In this document: in pieces, positions 19,093-28,733 of the stretch
How the letters are laid out: each line of letters starts with the position of its first letter
Position numbering within the stretch: the first letter of the stretch is position 1
Source of the DNA: Sulfuricystis sp964478415
GTDB taxonomy: Bacteria > Pseudomonadota > Gammaproteobacteria > Burkholderiales > Rhodocyclaceae
Direction: 5' to 3'
Length of the DNA: 64,000 nt
Assembly: GCA_964478415.1 (NCBI GenBank)
Contig: CAYZII010000001.1
Coordinates: forward strand, 1 to 64,000
Position numbers and translations under genes: made by a program
The notes under the pieces: model-generated
What the model was told of the DNA's origin: nothing
What the model saw: only the letters and a program-made list of their open reading frames with translations
Databases searched by the model: none

Positions 19093-20315
19093 TCCAACCC
19101 GATTTCATCGTTGGCGTCACCGGCACCAATGGCAAGACGTCGGTGACGCAATGGATCGCCCAGGTGCTGACTTCGCTCGGGCGCAAGTGCGCGATCGTCG
19201 GCACCCTCGGCAATGGCTTTCCCGGCGCGCTCGTGGCCGGGCCGAACACGACACCGGGCGCCCATGTGCTGCGCGAATTTTTGCCGGCGAGCGTGCGCCA
19301 GGGGGCTGTCGCCTGTGCGATGGAAGTCTCCTCGATCGGTCTGCACCAGAACCGCGTCGCCGACGTTCGTTTTACTGTCGCTGTACTGACCAATCTGACG
19401 CGCGACCATCTCGAATACCACGGCACGATGGAAACCTATGCCGCCGAGAAGGCGAAACTGTTCGGCTGGCCGGGTCTGAAATACGCGGTACTGAACCTCG
19501 ACGATCCCTTTGGCCGCAAACTTGCCGCCGATCTGCACGGCAAAACCCCGGCGATCGGCTACACGCTGCACGACGAAACCGGCGCCGACCGCGTGCTACG
19601 TGCGACCGAGATCGAAGAGACCACGCAAGGCATTGCCTTCACGGTCGATGGCGTTCGTTTTAGGGCGCCGGTGATCGGCCGCTTCAACGTCGCCAATCTG
19701 CTCGCCGTGATCGGCGCCCTGCTCGCTGGCGGCGAGGCGCTGCCAAACATCGCCGCCGCCTTGCGGCACATCGTTGCGCCGCCCGGCCGCATGCAGCCGG
19801 TGGGTGGGGACGACTCACCACTGGTGATCATCGATTACGCCCACTCGCCGGATGCACTGGAAAAGGTGTTGCAAACCCTGCAGCCGACCGCAAAGGCACG
19901 CGGTGGCAAACTGATCTGCGTTTTCGGCTGCGGCGGTGAGCGCGATCCCGGCAAGCGTCCGCAGATGGGCGCGATCGCCGAGCGTCTGGCGGACGAGGTG
20001 GTCGTCACCAGCGACAATCCGCGCGGCGAGAATCCCCAGACGATCATCGACCAGATCGTCGCCGGCATGCAGCGAAAGCCAAGAGTGGAGCCCGACCGGG
20101 AACGCGCGATTCAAGCGACCATCGCCACCGCCGACCACCGCGACGTGATCCTGCTCGCCGGCAAAGGGCACGAGCCTTACCAGGAAATCGCCGGGCAGCG
20201 TCTGCCGTTCTCCGATCTTGGTGTCGCCGAAAAGGCGCTCGCCGAACGACGGCTGGATGCCGAGGGCATCGCCGGACGATCCGGGCAGACGATCGAGGAG
20301 GAACAGCGATGCTGA
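19089..20315 (+). CDS. murE: UDP-MurNAc-tripeptide synthetase MurE, lacking the N-terminal domain
   Basis: Adds meso-diaminopimelate to UDP-MurNAc-L-Ala-D-Glu. The central ATPase domain is intact: GTNGKT at 12-17, TTPGAHVL, MEVSSIGL, a carbamylation-type Lys in EKAKLF. The C-terminal domain has the meso-DAP signature DNPR at 309-312 and LLAGKGHEPYQE. The protein is only 408 residues, against about 490-510 in relatives. It starts ten residues before the P-loop, so the usual N-terminal UDP-binding domain of about 95-100 residues is absent. The GTG start overlaps the ftsI stop as GTGA, and the upstream frames are used by a full-length ftsI. It is likely the cell's MurE, but UDP binding must be handled differently or the domain is elsewhere. 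Confidence 0.9.
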   Translation: MIQPDFIVGVTGTNGKTSVTQWIAQVLTSLGRKCAIVGTLGNGFPGALVAGPNTTPGAHVLREFLPASVRQGAVACAMEVSSIGLHQNRVADVRFTVAVLTNLTRDHLEYHGTMETYAAEKAKLFGWPGLKYAVLNLDDPFGRKLAADLHGKTPAIGYTLHDETGADRVLRATEIEETTQGIAFTVDGVRFRAPVIGRFNVANLLAVIGALLAGGEALPNIAAALRHIVAPPGRMQPVGGDDSPLVIIDYAHSPDALEKVLQTLQPTAKARGGKLICVFGCGGERDPGKRPQMGAIAERLADEVVVTSDNPRGENPQTIIDQIVAGMQRKPRVEPDRERAIQATIATADHRDVILLAGKGHEPYQEIAGQRLPFSDLGVAEKALAERRLDAEGIAGRSGQTIEEEQRC

Positions 20316-21685
20316 GTTTGTCTACTGCCGCCCTGCTCCTCAACGGCATTCAGACCGGCCGGGATGTCGAATTCACCAGCGTCGGCACCGATTCGCGCGC
20401 CGTCACACCCGGGATGCTGTTCGTCGCACTCAAGGGCGAGCGCTTCGACGGTCACGATTACGTCGAACAGGCGCTCTCCAGTGGCGCCAGCGCGGCGCTG
20501 GTGCGCAGCGACTGGGCTGAACAGCATGCCGATCTGCCGCTGATCGGCGTTGCCGACCCGCGTCGTGCCTTGGGAACGCTCGCCGCCCATTGGCGCAGCC
20601 GTTTCCATCTCCCGGTGATCGCGATCACCGGCAGCAACGGCAAGACCACGGTCAAGGAAATGTGCGCCTCGATTCTGCGCGCCGATTTCGGCCAACACGC
20701 GGTGCTGGCAACATCCGGCAACCTGAACAACGACATTGGCGTGCCGCTGACTCTGCTTAGGCTCCATGCGCCTCACCGCGCGGCTGTCATCGAGATGGGC
20801 ATGAATCACCTTGGCGAGATCGCCTATCTGACGCACATCACCCAGCCGACGGTGGCCGTCGTCACCAATGCCCAGCGCGCCCATCTCGGCGGGTTGGGTT
20901 CGCTCGCCGAGATCGCCAAGGCGAAGGGTGAGATTTTCTCTGGGCTGGGCAGCGATGGGGTGGCAGTGATCAATGCCGATGATCCGTACGCCGAGTACTG
21001 GTGCCGCCTCAATCGTGGGCGCACCATCGTCACGTTCGGCTTCGATCCGCGGGCCACCGTGCATGGCCGCTGGCAGCCAGCGCTTTCCGGTGGTGAGTTA
21101 GACCTCGTCACTCCGCAGGAAGAAGCCCGGATCGCACTGCCGCTGCCTGGGGAACACAATGGCCACAACGCGCTCGCCGCCGCCGCCGCCTGCTATGCCA
21201 TCGGCGTACCGTTCGCGCCGATCGTGCGTGGCCTGACCCATTACCGCGGCATCGCCGGCAGGCTGCAAATGCGTCGCGGTTGGCAAGGCGCCTGTGTGAT
21301 CGACGACAGCTACAACGCCAATCCCGATTCGATGCGCGCCGCGATCGACGTGCTCGCCGCGCAGCCCGGTCGACGCATCCTAGTGATGGGCGACATGGGC
21401 GAGGTCGGCGAAGCGGCCGTCCAGTTGCACGGCGAGATCGGCGGCTATGCGAAGAGTCATGGCATCGAGGCGCTGTTCGCGCTCGGCGAGAAAAGCCTTG
21501 CCGCGGTGCATGATTTCGGCAGCGGCGCACGTCATTTCTCACATCCGGATGCACTGGTGCACGCGCTGCAGGCCGAGATGGACGCGCAGACCACGGTGCT
21601 CGTCAAGGGCTCGCGTTTCATGCGGATGGAACGCATCGTCGCACGCATCGTCGCCGAGGCGCAAGGAGAGCACGATGCTGCTTGA
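20309..21685 (+). CDS. murF: UDP-MurNAc-tripeptide D-alanyl-D-alanine ligase
   Basis: Adds D-Ala-D-Ala to the UDP-MurNAc tripeptide. The 458-residue protein has all three Mur domains: the N-terminal one with FTSVGTDSRAVTPGMLFVAL (so, unlike MurE here, complete), the ATPase with TGSNGKTTVKEM near 107-118 and NLNNDIGVPLTLL, and the C-terminal one with DDSYNANPDSM. It overlaps murE by seven bases, and mraY begins 11 bases before its stop. Confidence 0.96.
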   Translation: MLSLSTAALLLNGIQTGRDVEFTSVGTDSRAVTPGMLFVALKGERFDGHDYVEQALSSGASAALVRSDWAEQHADLPLIGVADPRRALGTLAAHWRSRFHLPVIAITGSNGKTTVKEMCASILRADFGQHAVLATSGNLNNDIGVPLTLLRLHAPHRAAVIEMGMNHLGEIAYLTHITQPTVAVVTNAQRAHLGGLGSLAEIAKAKGEIFSGLGSDGVAVINADDPYAEYWCRLNRGRTIVTFGFDPRATVHGRWQPALSGGELDLVTPQEEARIALPLPGEHNGHNALAAAAACYAIGVPFAPIVRGLTHYRGIAGRLQMRRGWQGACVIDDSYNANPDSMRAAIDVLAAQPGRRILVMGDMGEVGEAAVQLHGEIGGYAKSHGIEALFALGEKSLAAVHDFGSGARHFSHPDALVHALQAEMDAQTTVLVKGSRFMRMERIVARIVAEAQGEHDAA

Positions 21686-22844
21686 GTTGTTTCAGTGGCT
21701 GGCGCAGGACATCCGCGCCTTCAACGTCTTCAACTACATCACGTTGCGCGCGGTGCTGGCGACCCTGACGGCGCTGACCATTTCGTTCGTCCTCGGCCCG
21801 CGGGTGATCCGCTGGCTGACAGTGAAAAAGATCGGCCAGGCGGTGCGCCATGACGGCCCGCAAACCCATCTCGTCAAGGCCGGTACGCCGACGATGGGTG
21901 GCGCACTGATCCTTATTTCACTGGGTCTGGCCACGCTGCTGTGGGCGGATCTGTCCAACCGTTTCGTCTGGATCGTGCTGATCGTCACCTTCGGCTATGG
22001 CGCGATCGGCTGGGTGGACGACTGGCGCAAGGTCGTACATCGCAACCCGAAGGGGCTGTCGGCCAAGGCCAAGTTCTTCTGGCAGACGGTGATTGGCATC
22101 GTTGCCGCGCTGTGGGTCGCGTTTTCGATCTCCGCGCCGTCGAGCGAGAAAGCCTGGCAGCTGTTCCTGCAATGGGCCGGCAGCGGTTTTGGCACGACCC
22201 TGCCGATGCGCACCGATCTGATCGTGCCCTTCTTCAAAAGCATCTCTTATCCGCTCGGTATCGTCGGCTTCATCGTGCTTACCTATCTGGTCATCGTCGG
22301 TGCGAGCAACGCGGTGAACCTGACCGATGGTCTCGACGGCCTGGCGATCATGCCGACGGTGATGGTCGGCACCGCCCTCGGCATCTTCGCCTATGTCGCC
22401 GGCCATGCGGTGTTCGCGAAATACCTGCTGCTGCCTTATGTACCAGGCGCCGGCGAGCTGACGGTGTTTTGCGCCGCGCTGGCCGGGGCGGGGCTGGGTT
22501 TCCTGTGGTTCAACGCCTACCCCGCAGAAGTCTTCATGGGCGATGTCGGGGCACTCGCGCTCGGCGCCGCACTCGGCACCGTCGCGGTGATCGTGCGGCA
22601 GGAAATCGTCTTCTTCATCATGAGCGGCGTGTTCGTCGCCGAGACCGTCTCGGTGATGCTGCAGGTCGGCTGGTTCAAATTCACCAAGTGGAGGACCGGC
22701 ACCGGCCAGCGCATCCTGCTGATGGCGCCGCTCCATCACCACTTCGAACAGGTCGGCTGGAAGGAAACCCAGGTCGTCGTGCGCTTCTGGATCATCACCC
22801 TGCTGCTGGTGCTGATCGGTTTGTCTACGCTGAAAATCCGATGA
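21675..22844 (+). CDS. mraY: phospho-N-acetylmuramoyl-pentapeptide transferase
   Basis: Makes lipid I by transferring phospho-MurNAc-pentapeptide to undecaprenyl phosphate in the inner membrane. The 389-residue polytopic protein has about ten TM segments. Signature loops are GTPTMGG near 74-80, GWVDDWRKVV (catalytic-type Asp pair), SNAVNLTDGLDGLA, and the His-rich MAPLHHHFE close to the C-terminus. The ATG at 21675 follows AAGGAGAG. The frame is open far upstream inside murF, which is not coding here. It overlaps murD by ATGA. Confidence 0.96.
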   Translation: MLLELFQWLAQDIRAFNVFNYITLRAVLATLTALTISFVLGPRVIRWLTVKKIGQAVRHDGPQTHLVKAGTPTMGGALILISLGLATLLWADLSNRFVWIVLIVTFGYGAIGWVDDWRKVVHRNPKGLSAKAKFFWQTVIGIVAALWVAFSISAPSSEKAWQLFLQWAGSGFGTTLPMRTDLIVPFFKSISYPLGIVGFIVLTYLVIVGASNAVNLTDGLDGLAIMPTVMVGTALGIFAYVAGHAVFAKYLLLPYVPGAGELTVFCAALAGAGLGFLWFNAYPAEVFMGDVGALALGAALGTVAVIVRQEIVFFIMSGVFVAETVSVMLQVGWFKFTKWRTGTGQRILLMAPLHHHFEQVGWKETQVVVRFWIITLLLVLIGLSTLKIR

Positions 22845-24229
22845 ACCTCGCTGGCAAACACATGCTGATCATGGGCCTGGGCGAATCGGGGCTGGCCAGT
22901 GCGCGCTGGTGCGCGCGGCAGGGCGCGCGGCTGCGTGTCGTCGATTCGCGCGCAGCCCCACCCGGGCTGGATGCCTTGATGTGCCGTGTCGCCAGCGCAG
23001 AATTTCATTGCCAGCCCCTCGACGAGCGCTTCGACAAGGCATTGCTCGACGGCATCGACCTGCTCGTCCTCTCGCCGGGTCTTTCTCCCGGTCTGCTGCC
23101 GGTGATCCATGCCCGGGCACGGGGCATCCCGGTAGTCGGCGAAATCGAGCTGTTCGCCCTGGCATTGCGCGCCTTGAAGCAACATGTCCCGCTGCTGGCG
23201 ATCACTGGCACCAATGGCAAGACGACGACCACGGCGCTGACCGGCCATTTGATCGCCTCGACCGGCCGACGGGTCGCCGTCGCGGGCAACATCTCGCCTG
23301 CGGCGCTCGATGCGCTGATGGCGCACCTCGATCGTGGCGCGCTGCCCGAAGCCTGGGTGCTGGAGTTGTCGAGTTTCCAGCTCGAAACCACGCTTTCTCT
23401 CGATGCCACCGCGGCGACGGTACTGAACATCTCCGATGATCATCTCGACCGCTATATCGATCTCGACGATTACGCGGCTGCGAAGGCGCGCATCTTTCGC
23501 GGCAGCGGTGTGCAGGTGCTCAACCGAGACGATGCGCGCGTCAGACGCATGGCGCTTCCCGGCCGCAGACTGATCACGTTCGGCCTCGCTGCGCCCGCCG
23601 ACAGCGACGATTTCGGCTTGCGGGAAAACCGCGGCGAAGCGTGGCTGGTGCACGGCGATCGTTTCCTGCTACCGGCATCGCAACTGCCGCTCGCCGGCCG
23701 GCACAACGCCGCGAATGCGTTGGCCGCGCTCGCGCTGTGCCATGCGATCGGGCTCGATCCGGTCAGCCTGCTCCCTGCCCTGCGCGCCTTCCAGGGGCTG
23801 CCTCATCGCGTCGAAAAAGTTGCCACACTCGGTGGGGTCACCTATTACGACGATTCGAAGGGCACCAACGTCGGCGCGACGGTGGCGGCACTCGAAGGAT
23901 TGGGCGTGAAATCGGTGGTGATCCTCGGCGGTGATGGCAAAGGCCAGGATTTCTCGCCGCTCAAAGCCGCGCTGGCGGCCCATGCGCGTGCCGCGGTGCT
24001 GATCGGCCGGGATGCGCCGTTGATTCGTGCCGCGATCGACGGCTGCGGTATCCCGGTGCTCGAAGCGGCCGACATGGCGCAAGCCGTCACGGACGCTGCC
24101 CACCTTGCCCAGCCGGGCGATGCGGTGCTGCTCTCGCCGGCCTGCGCCAGTTTCGACATGTTCCGAAACTACGCGCACCGCGCCGAAGTGTTCCGCGCAG
24201 CGGTTGCCAGCCTGGGGACGGCAACATGA
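22841..24229 (+). CDS. murD: UDP-MurNAc-L-alanine:D-glutamate ligase
   Basis: Adds D-Glu to UDP-MurNAc-L-Ala. 462 residues: N-terminal Rossmann-like domain with MGLGESGLA, ATPase domain with TGTNGKTTTT at about 122-131, LELSSFQLE, LNISDDHLDRY, GRHNAANALAAL, and C-terminal domain with DDSKGTNVGAT and LLSPACASFDMF. The ATG at 22841 overlaps the mraY stop by ATGA. A much longer in-frame opening back into mraY is a shadow of mraY coding sequence. Confidence 0.96.
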   Translation: MNLAGKHMLIMGLGESGLASARWCARQGARLRVVDSRAAPPGLDALMCRVASAEFHCQPLDERFDKALLDGIDLLVLSPGLSPGLLPVIHARARGIPVVGEIELFALALRALKQHVPLLAITGTNGKTTTTALTGHLIASTGRRVAVAGNISPAALDALMAHLDRGALPEAWVLELSSFQLETTLSLDATAATVLNISDDHLDRYIDLDDYAAAKARIFRGSGVQVLNRDDARVRRMALPGRRLITFGLAAPADSDDFGLRENRGEAWLVHGDRFLLPASQLPLAGRHNAANALAALALCHAIGLDPVSLLPALRAFQGLPHRVEKVATLGGVTYYDDSKGTNVGATVAALEGLGVKSVVILGGDGKGQDFSPLKAALAAHARAAVLIGRDAPLIRAAIDGCGIPVLEAADMAQAVTDAAHLAQPGDAVLLSPACASFDMFRNYAHRAEVFRAAVASLGTAT

Positions 24230-25416
24230 ATGTGAATGTCTCCACACTGGGAAAGCGCCTGGGTACGCACAGCCAGGGTGCCACGAGCTCGGCCGAAATC
24301 GATGCGCTGCTGCTCTGGCCGGCACTGGCACTGCTGCTCACCGGTCTGGTGATGGTCTATTCGGCCTCGATCGCCACTGCCGAGGGTTCGGCCTATACCA
24401 ACCACGCGCCGACCTTCTTCCTCGTGCGCCATTCCGTATTCCTGCTGATCGGCCTGCTCGGCGCACTGATCGCCTTCCAGATCCCGCTGCGCATCTGGCA
24501 AGGGCTCGCACCCTGGTTGTTCCTGGCGGGTCTCGTGCTGCTCGTCATCGTGTTGATTCCCGGCATCGGCCGCTCGGTCAATGGCTCCCAGCGCTGGATC
24601 GGGCTCGGGCCGGTGAATCTGCAGCCTTCCGAGTTCATGAAACTCGCCGTCGTGCTCTATGCGGCGGATTACACCGCGCGCAAGCTGACCGAGATGAACA
24701 GCTTCCGACGGGGTTTCGTGCCGCTTGCCGGCGTGATGATCATCGTCGCCGGATTGCTGCTGCGCGAGCCCGATTTCGGCGCCTTCGTCGTCATCGTCAC
24801 GATCGCGATGGGCATCCTGTTTCTCGGTGGCATGAATGGTCGCCTGTTCGCCTTCCTGATCGTTGCGCTGGCGATCGCCTTTGCACTGCTGATTCTCTCC
24901 TCGCCGTACCGCTGGGAGCGCATCGTCAGCTACATGGATCCCTGGCGCGATGCCTTCGGCAAGGGTTACCAGCTCTCGCACGCGCTGATCGCCTTCGGGC
25001 GCGGCGAATGGTTCGGCGTCGGCCTCGGCGCCTCGGTGGAAAAACTCTTCTATCTGCCCGAGGCGCACACCGATTTCCTGCTCGCGGTGATCGCCGAGGA
25101 GCTCGGTTTCGTCGGTGTGGTGACGGTGATCGGCCTGTTCGTTTTGCTCGTCTGGCGCGCCTTCATGGTCGGCCGTCAGGCCCTGCTGCTCGACCGCGTC
25201 TACGCAAGCCTCGTCGCGCAAGGCATCGGCCTGTGGTTCGGCGTGCAAAGCTTCATCAACATGGGTGTGAACATGGGGCTATTGCCGACCAAGGGTCTGA
25301 CCCTGCCGCTGATGAGCTTCGGCGGCTCAGGGCTCATCGCGAACTGCATCGCAGTGGGCATACTGCTTCGGGTCGACCATGAGAACAGAATGCTCATGCG
25401 AGGGCTGGCCATATGA
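24226..25416 (+). CDS. ftsW: septal peptidoglycan polymerase FtsW (SEDS family)
   Basis: Lipid II polymerase that works with FtsI at the septum. The 396-residue protein has about ten TM helices in the FtsW/RodA pattern. It contains GSQRWIGLGPVNLQPSEFMKLA, the large periplasmic loop region with GKGYQLSHALIAFGRGEWFGVGLG, LPEAHTDF with the conserved Asp, and GLTLPLMSFGGSG near the end. ATGA overlap with murD and again with murG indicates tight coupling. Confidence 0.95.
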   Translation: MNVNVSTLGKRLGTHSQGATSSAEIDALLLWPALALLLTGLVMVYSASIATAEGSAYTNHAPTFFLVRHSVFLLIGLLGALIAFQIPLRIWQGLAPWLFLAGLVLLVIVLIPGIGRSVNGSQRWIGLGPVNLQPSEFMKLAVVLYAADYTARKLTEMNSFRRGFVPLAGVMIIVAGLLLREPDFGAFVVIVTIAMGILFLGGMNGRLFAFLIVALAIAFALLILSSPYRWERIVSYMDPWRDAFGKGYQLSHALIAFGRGEWFGVGLGASVEKLFYLPEAHTDFLLAVIAEELGFVGVVTVIGLFVLLVWRAFMVGRQALLLDRVYASLVAQGIGLWFGVQSFINMGVNMGLLPTKGLTLPLMSFGGSGLIANCIAVGILLRVDHENRMLMRGLAI

Positions 25417-26474
25417 ACGGCAGGACCATCGTCATCATGGCAGGCGGCACCGGTGGCCACATCATGCCCGCGCTCGCGGTGGCGGAAAAATTGCGTCAGC
25501 AGGGCTGGCGCATCGTCTGGCTCGGCAATCCGGACGGCATGGAGGCGCGCCTGGTACCGAAGCACGGCTACGAGATGGCCTGGCTGCGTTTCCCCGCGCT
25601 GCGCGGCAAAGGTTTGGTACGCAAGCTGATGCTGCCGGTGCATCTTCTGTCCGGCTTCTGGCAGGCCTGGCAGCTGCTGACGCGCATCCGGCCCCGCGTA
25701 GTGCTCGGCATGGGTGGGTTCATCAGCTTTCCGGGCGGAATGATGGCGGCATTGCGCGGCATCCCGTTGGTGTTGCACGAGCAGAATGCGATCGCCGGCC
25801 TGGCGAACCGCGTGCTCGCCAGTGTCGCCGACCGGGTGCTGACCGGTTTTCCCGCTGTGCTCACAAAAGGACTCTGGGTCGGCAATCCGGTGCGTAACGA
25901 GATCGCCGCACTGCCGCCGCCCGCAGAACGTTACAACGGCCGCAGCGGCAGGCTGCAGGTGTTGGTGCTCGGCGGCAGTCTCGGTGCCCAGGCGCTCAAC
26001 GAAATCGTACCCAAAGCGCTTGCGCTGCTGACGGAAGAAGAACGTCCCGAGGTCGTGCATCAGTCGGGCGAGAAGCATCTCGAGGCGCTGCGCGCCGCCT
26101 ATGCCGCCGCTGGCGTGAAAGCGCATACCGTTTCGTTCATCGCCGACATGGCGGGCGCCTATGACTGGGCAGACCTGGTGATCTGCCGCGCCGGCGCCTC
26201 GACGATCGCCGAACTGGCTGCAGCCGGTGTGGCGAGCATCCTGGTGCCTTATCCGCATGCCGTCGACGACCACCAGACCGCGAATGCACGCTTTCTTTCC
26301 CAGGCCGGGGCGGCGATCCTGCTGCCGCAAAGCGAGCTCACCGCCGAGAAGCTCGCGCTGTTGCGCACTCTGAAGCGTGCCCAATTGAGCGAGATGGCCG
26401 AGAAGGCACGCGCCTTGGCCAAGCCCGATGCAGCCGAGGCCGTCGCGCGCGTTTGCATGGAGACAGCCAGATGA
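25413..26474 (+). CDS. murG: UDP-GlcNAc:lipid I N-acetylglucosaminyltransferase
   Basis: Converts lipid I to lipid II at the inner face of the membrane. The 353-residue GT-B protein has the glycine-rich loop MAGGTGGHIMPALAVA (about 9-24), VLGMGGFISFPGG, LHEQNAIAGLANR, a second loop VLGGSLGAQALNE and the UDP-binding ICRAGASTIAELAAAG. Length and motifs are standard. The stop overlaps the murC start (ATGA). Confidence 0.96.
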   Translation: MNGRTIVIMAGGTGGHIMPALAVAEKLRQQGWRIVWLGNPDGMEARLVPKHGYEMAWLRFPALRGKGLVRKLMLPVHLLSGFWQAWQLLTRIRPRVVLGMGGFISFPGGMMAALRGIPLVLHEQNAIAGLANRVLASVADRVLTGFPAVLTKGLWVGNPVRNEIAALPPPAERYNGRSGRLQVLVLGGSLGAQALNEIVPKALALLTEEERPEVVHQSGEKHLEALRAAYAAAGVKAHTVSFIADMAGAYDWADLVICRAGASTIAELAAAGVASILVPYPHAVDDHQTANARFLSQAGAAILLPQSELTAEKLALLRTLKRAQLSEMAEKARALAKPDAAEAVARVCMETAR

Positions 26475-27877
26475 AACACAAAGTCAGACGCATCCATTTC
26501 GTCGGGATCGGTGGGGCCGGCATGTCGGGCATCGCCGAGGTGCTTGCCACCCAAGGCTTCGAGGTGAGCGGCTCCGATCTCGTCGCGTCTGCGACGACGC
26601 GCCGGCTCGCCACGCTGGGCGTGCGCGTGACGATCGGCCATGCGGCAGAGAACGTCGCCGGCGCCGATGCGGTGGTGGTCTCGAGCGCAGTGAAGGCAGA
26701 CAACCCGGAGGTCGTCGCGGCGCGGGCGCTGCATGTGCCGATCGTGCCACGGGCGCAGATGCTCGCAGAGCTGATGCGCATCAAGCAGGGCATCGCGATC
26801 GCCGGCACGCACGGCAAGACCACCACCACCAGCCTGACTGCGAGCTGCCTTGCCGAAGCGGGTTTCGATCCAACTTTCGTGATCGGTGGGCGGCTCAATT
26901 CGGCCGGCGCCAATGCCCGTCTCGGCCAGGGTGAATTCCTCGTCGCCGAGGCCGACGAGTCGGATGCTTCCTTTCTCTACCTCTCACCGGTGATCGCGGT
27001 CGTTACCAACATCGACGCCGACCACATGGACACCTATGGACACGATTTCGGCCGGCTCAAGCAGGCCTTCGTCGATTTCCTGCAGCGGCTGCCGTTCTAC
27101 GGTGTCGCGGTGCTGTGCATCGACGACCCGGCGGTGCGCGAGATTCTGCCGCACGTGACCAAGCAGGTGGTCAGCTACGGTTTCGCCGCCGACGCCAGCG
27201 TCCGCGCCGAAAACGTGCGCGCGGAAAACGGCCGCATGCGGTTCGATTGCGTACGCTGCAATGGCACGGTATCGCGGCTGCCAGTGGTGCTGAATCTGCC
27301 GGGCGAACACAACGTGCGCAATGCGCTCGCCGCGATCGCGGTGGCGACCGAAGTCGGCGCTGACGATGCGGCCATCCTCAAGGCGCTGGCCGAATTCACC
27401 GGCGTCGGGCGGCGCTTCCAACGCTATGGCGAGGTGCCGCTCGCCGGCGGGGGCAGCTTCACGCTGATCGACGACTATGGCCACCATCCGACCGAAATGG
27501 CCGCCACGCTGGCCGCGGCGCGCGGTGCCTTTCCGGGACGGCGCATCGTCGTGGCCTTCCAGCCGCATCGCTATACGCGCACGCGCGACTGTTTTGAGGA
27601 TTTCGTCAAGGTGCTCGGTCAAGCCGACGCGCTGCTGCTCACCGAAGTCTATGCCGCCGGGGAAGCGCCGATCGTCGCCGCCGACGGGCGAGCGCTGGCG
27701 CGCGCGCTGCGCATCAGTGGCAGGATCGAACCGGTGTTCGTCGAGGACATCGCCGAGCTGCCCGCCGCAATCCTAAATGTGGCACGCGACGGAGATGTCG
27801 TGATCACGCTGGGTGCCGGCTCGATCGGCGCGGTGCCCGGCAAACTGGTGCAAGGCGATGGAAATTCGTGTCAATGA
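26471..27877 (+). CDS. murC: UDP-N-acetylmuramate:L-alanine ligase
   Basis: First Mur ligase step, adding L-Ala to UDP-MurNAc. 468 residues: N-terminal IHFVGIGGAGMSGIAEVL with the UDP-binding loop, ATPase domain with AGTHGKTTTTS (G112 to T117 core), EADESDASFL, NIDADHMDTYG, LNLPGEHNVRNALAA, and C-terminal DDYGHHPTE and FQPHRYTRT. The ATG at 26471 (ATGA with murG) is preferred over one six codons earlier. It overlaps murB by 20 bases. Confidence 0.96.
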   Translation: MKHKVRRIHFVGIGGAGMSGIAEVLATQGFEVSGSDLVASATTRRLATLGVRVTIGHAAENVAGADAVVVSSAVKADNPEVVAARALHVPIVPRAQMLAELMRIKQGIAIAGTHGKTTTTSLTASCLAEAGFDPTFVIGGRLNSAGANARLGQGEFLVAEADESDASFLYLSPVIAVVTNIDADHMDTYGHDFGRLKQAFVDFLQRLPFYGVAVLCIDDPAVREILPHVTKQVVSYGFAADASVRAENVRAENGRMRFDCVRCNGTVSRLPVVLNLPGEHNVRNALAAIAVATEVGADDAAILKALAEFTGVGRRFQRYGEVPLAGGGSFTLIDDYGHHPTEMAATLAAARGAFPGRRIVVAFQPHRYTRTRDCFEDFVKVLGQADALLLTEVYAAGEAPIVAADGRALARALRISGRIEPVFVEDIAELPAAILNVARDGDVVITLGAGSIGAVPGKLVQGDGNSCQ

Positions 27878-28733
27878 ACCGATGGCACGGCACGTCACCT
27901 GGCGTGCCGGCGGTCCCGTCGCGAAAGCCTGTTTTCCGACCGACAGTGCCGATCTCGCGCGTTTCATCGCCAGCTTGCGCCGTGACGAACCGCTGTTGGT
28001 CGTCGGCCTGGGATCGAATCTGTTGATCCGTGACGGCGGTTTCGATGGCACTGCGATCTTCACCCACCGGGCGTTGAACACGCTGCGGCTGGAAGCGGAC
28101 GGCACGATCTACGTCGAAGCAGGAGTGGCCGCGCCGAAGGTCGCGCGTTTTGCCGCGAATCATGGCCTGGCGCAGGCCGAATTCCTCGCCGGCATCCCGG
28201 GCACGATCGGTGGGGCGCTGGCGATGAATGCCGGCTGCTACGGTAGCGAAATCTGGCAATTCGTCGAACGCGTGGTGATGCTCGATCGCCGCGGCACCCT
28301 GATCGAACGCACCTCGAATGACTTCGTGATCGGCTACCGGCATGTCGGGTTGCGCGCCAGTTGCGACGAAATCTTTCTCGCCGCCTGGCTGCGGTTTCCT
28401 GCCGGTGATCCAGCAACGGCACGCGCGCGCATCCGCGAGCTGCTTGCCCGGCGTGTCGCCAGCCAACCCCTGCAATTGCCGAATGCCGGCTCGGTGTTCC
28501 GCAATCCACCCGATGATCATGCCGCGCGCCTGATCGAGGCGGCCGGTTTGAAAGGACTGGAAATCGGGGGCGCCAGGGTGTCCGAAAAGCATTCGAATTT
28601 CATCGTTAATCCGGGCGGCCGCGCGAGCGCTTCCGCGATAGAAAGCTTAATCGGCCGAATTCAGGCCGAAGTGCAGGAAAGGTTCGGAGTGACATTGGTG
28701 CGCGAGGTGCGCATTCTCGGAGCAGAACGCTGA
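27858..28733 (+). CDS. murB: UDP-N-acetylenolpyruvoylglucosamine reductase, type I
   Basis: FAD- and NADPH-dependent reduction giving UDP-MurNAc. The 291-residue protein from ATG 27858 contains WRAGGPVAKACFP, VVGLGSNLLIRDGGFDG (FAD loop), GIPGTIGGALAMNAGCYG, and the catalytic Ser212 in AGSVFRNP, with KHSNFIVNPG near the C-terminus. It overlaps murC by 20 bases; an ATG at 27882 is a shorter alternative. The murC-murB-ddl order is typical. Its stop overlaps the ddl start (TGATG). Confidence 0.95.
   Translation: MEIRVNEPMARHVTWRAGGPVAKACFPTDSADLARFIASLRRDEPLLVVGLGSNLLIRDGGFDGTAIFTHRALNTLRLEADGTIYVEAGVAAPKVARFAANHGLAQAEFLAGIPGTIGGALAMNAGCYGSEIWQFVERVVMLDRRGTLIERTSNDFVIGYRHVGLRASCDEIFLAAWLRFPAGDPATARARIRELLARRVASQPLQLPNAGSVFRNPPDDHAARLIEAAGLKGLEIGGARVSEKHSNFIVNPGGRASASAIESLIGRIQAEVQERFGVTLVREVRILGAER

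Noticed and set aside
21941..22840. A possible mraY-region extension making MurD 762 residues
   Set aside because: The extra N-terminus is mraY read out of frame; MurD starts properly at 22841 by ATGA overlap.
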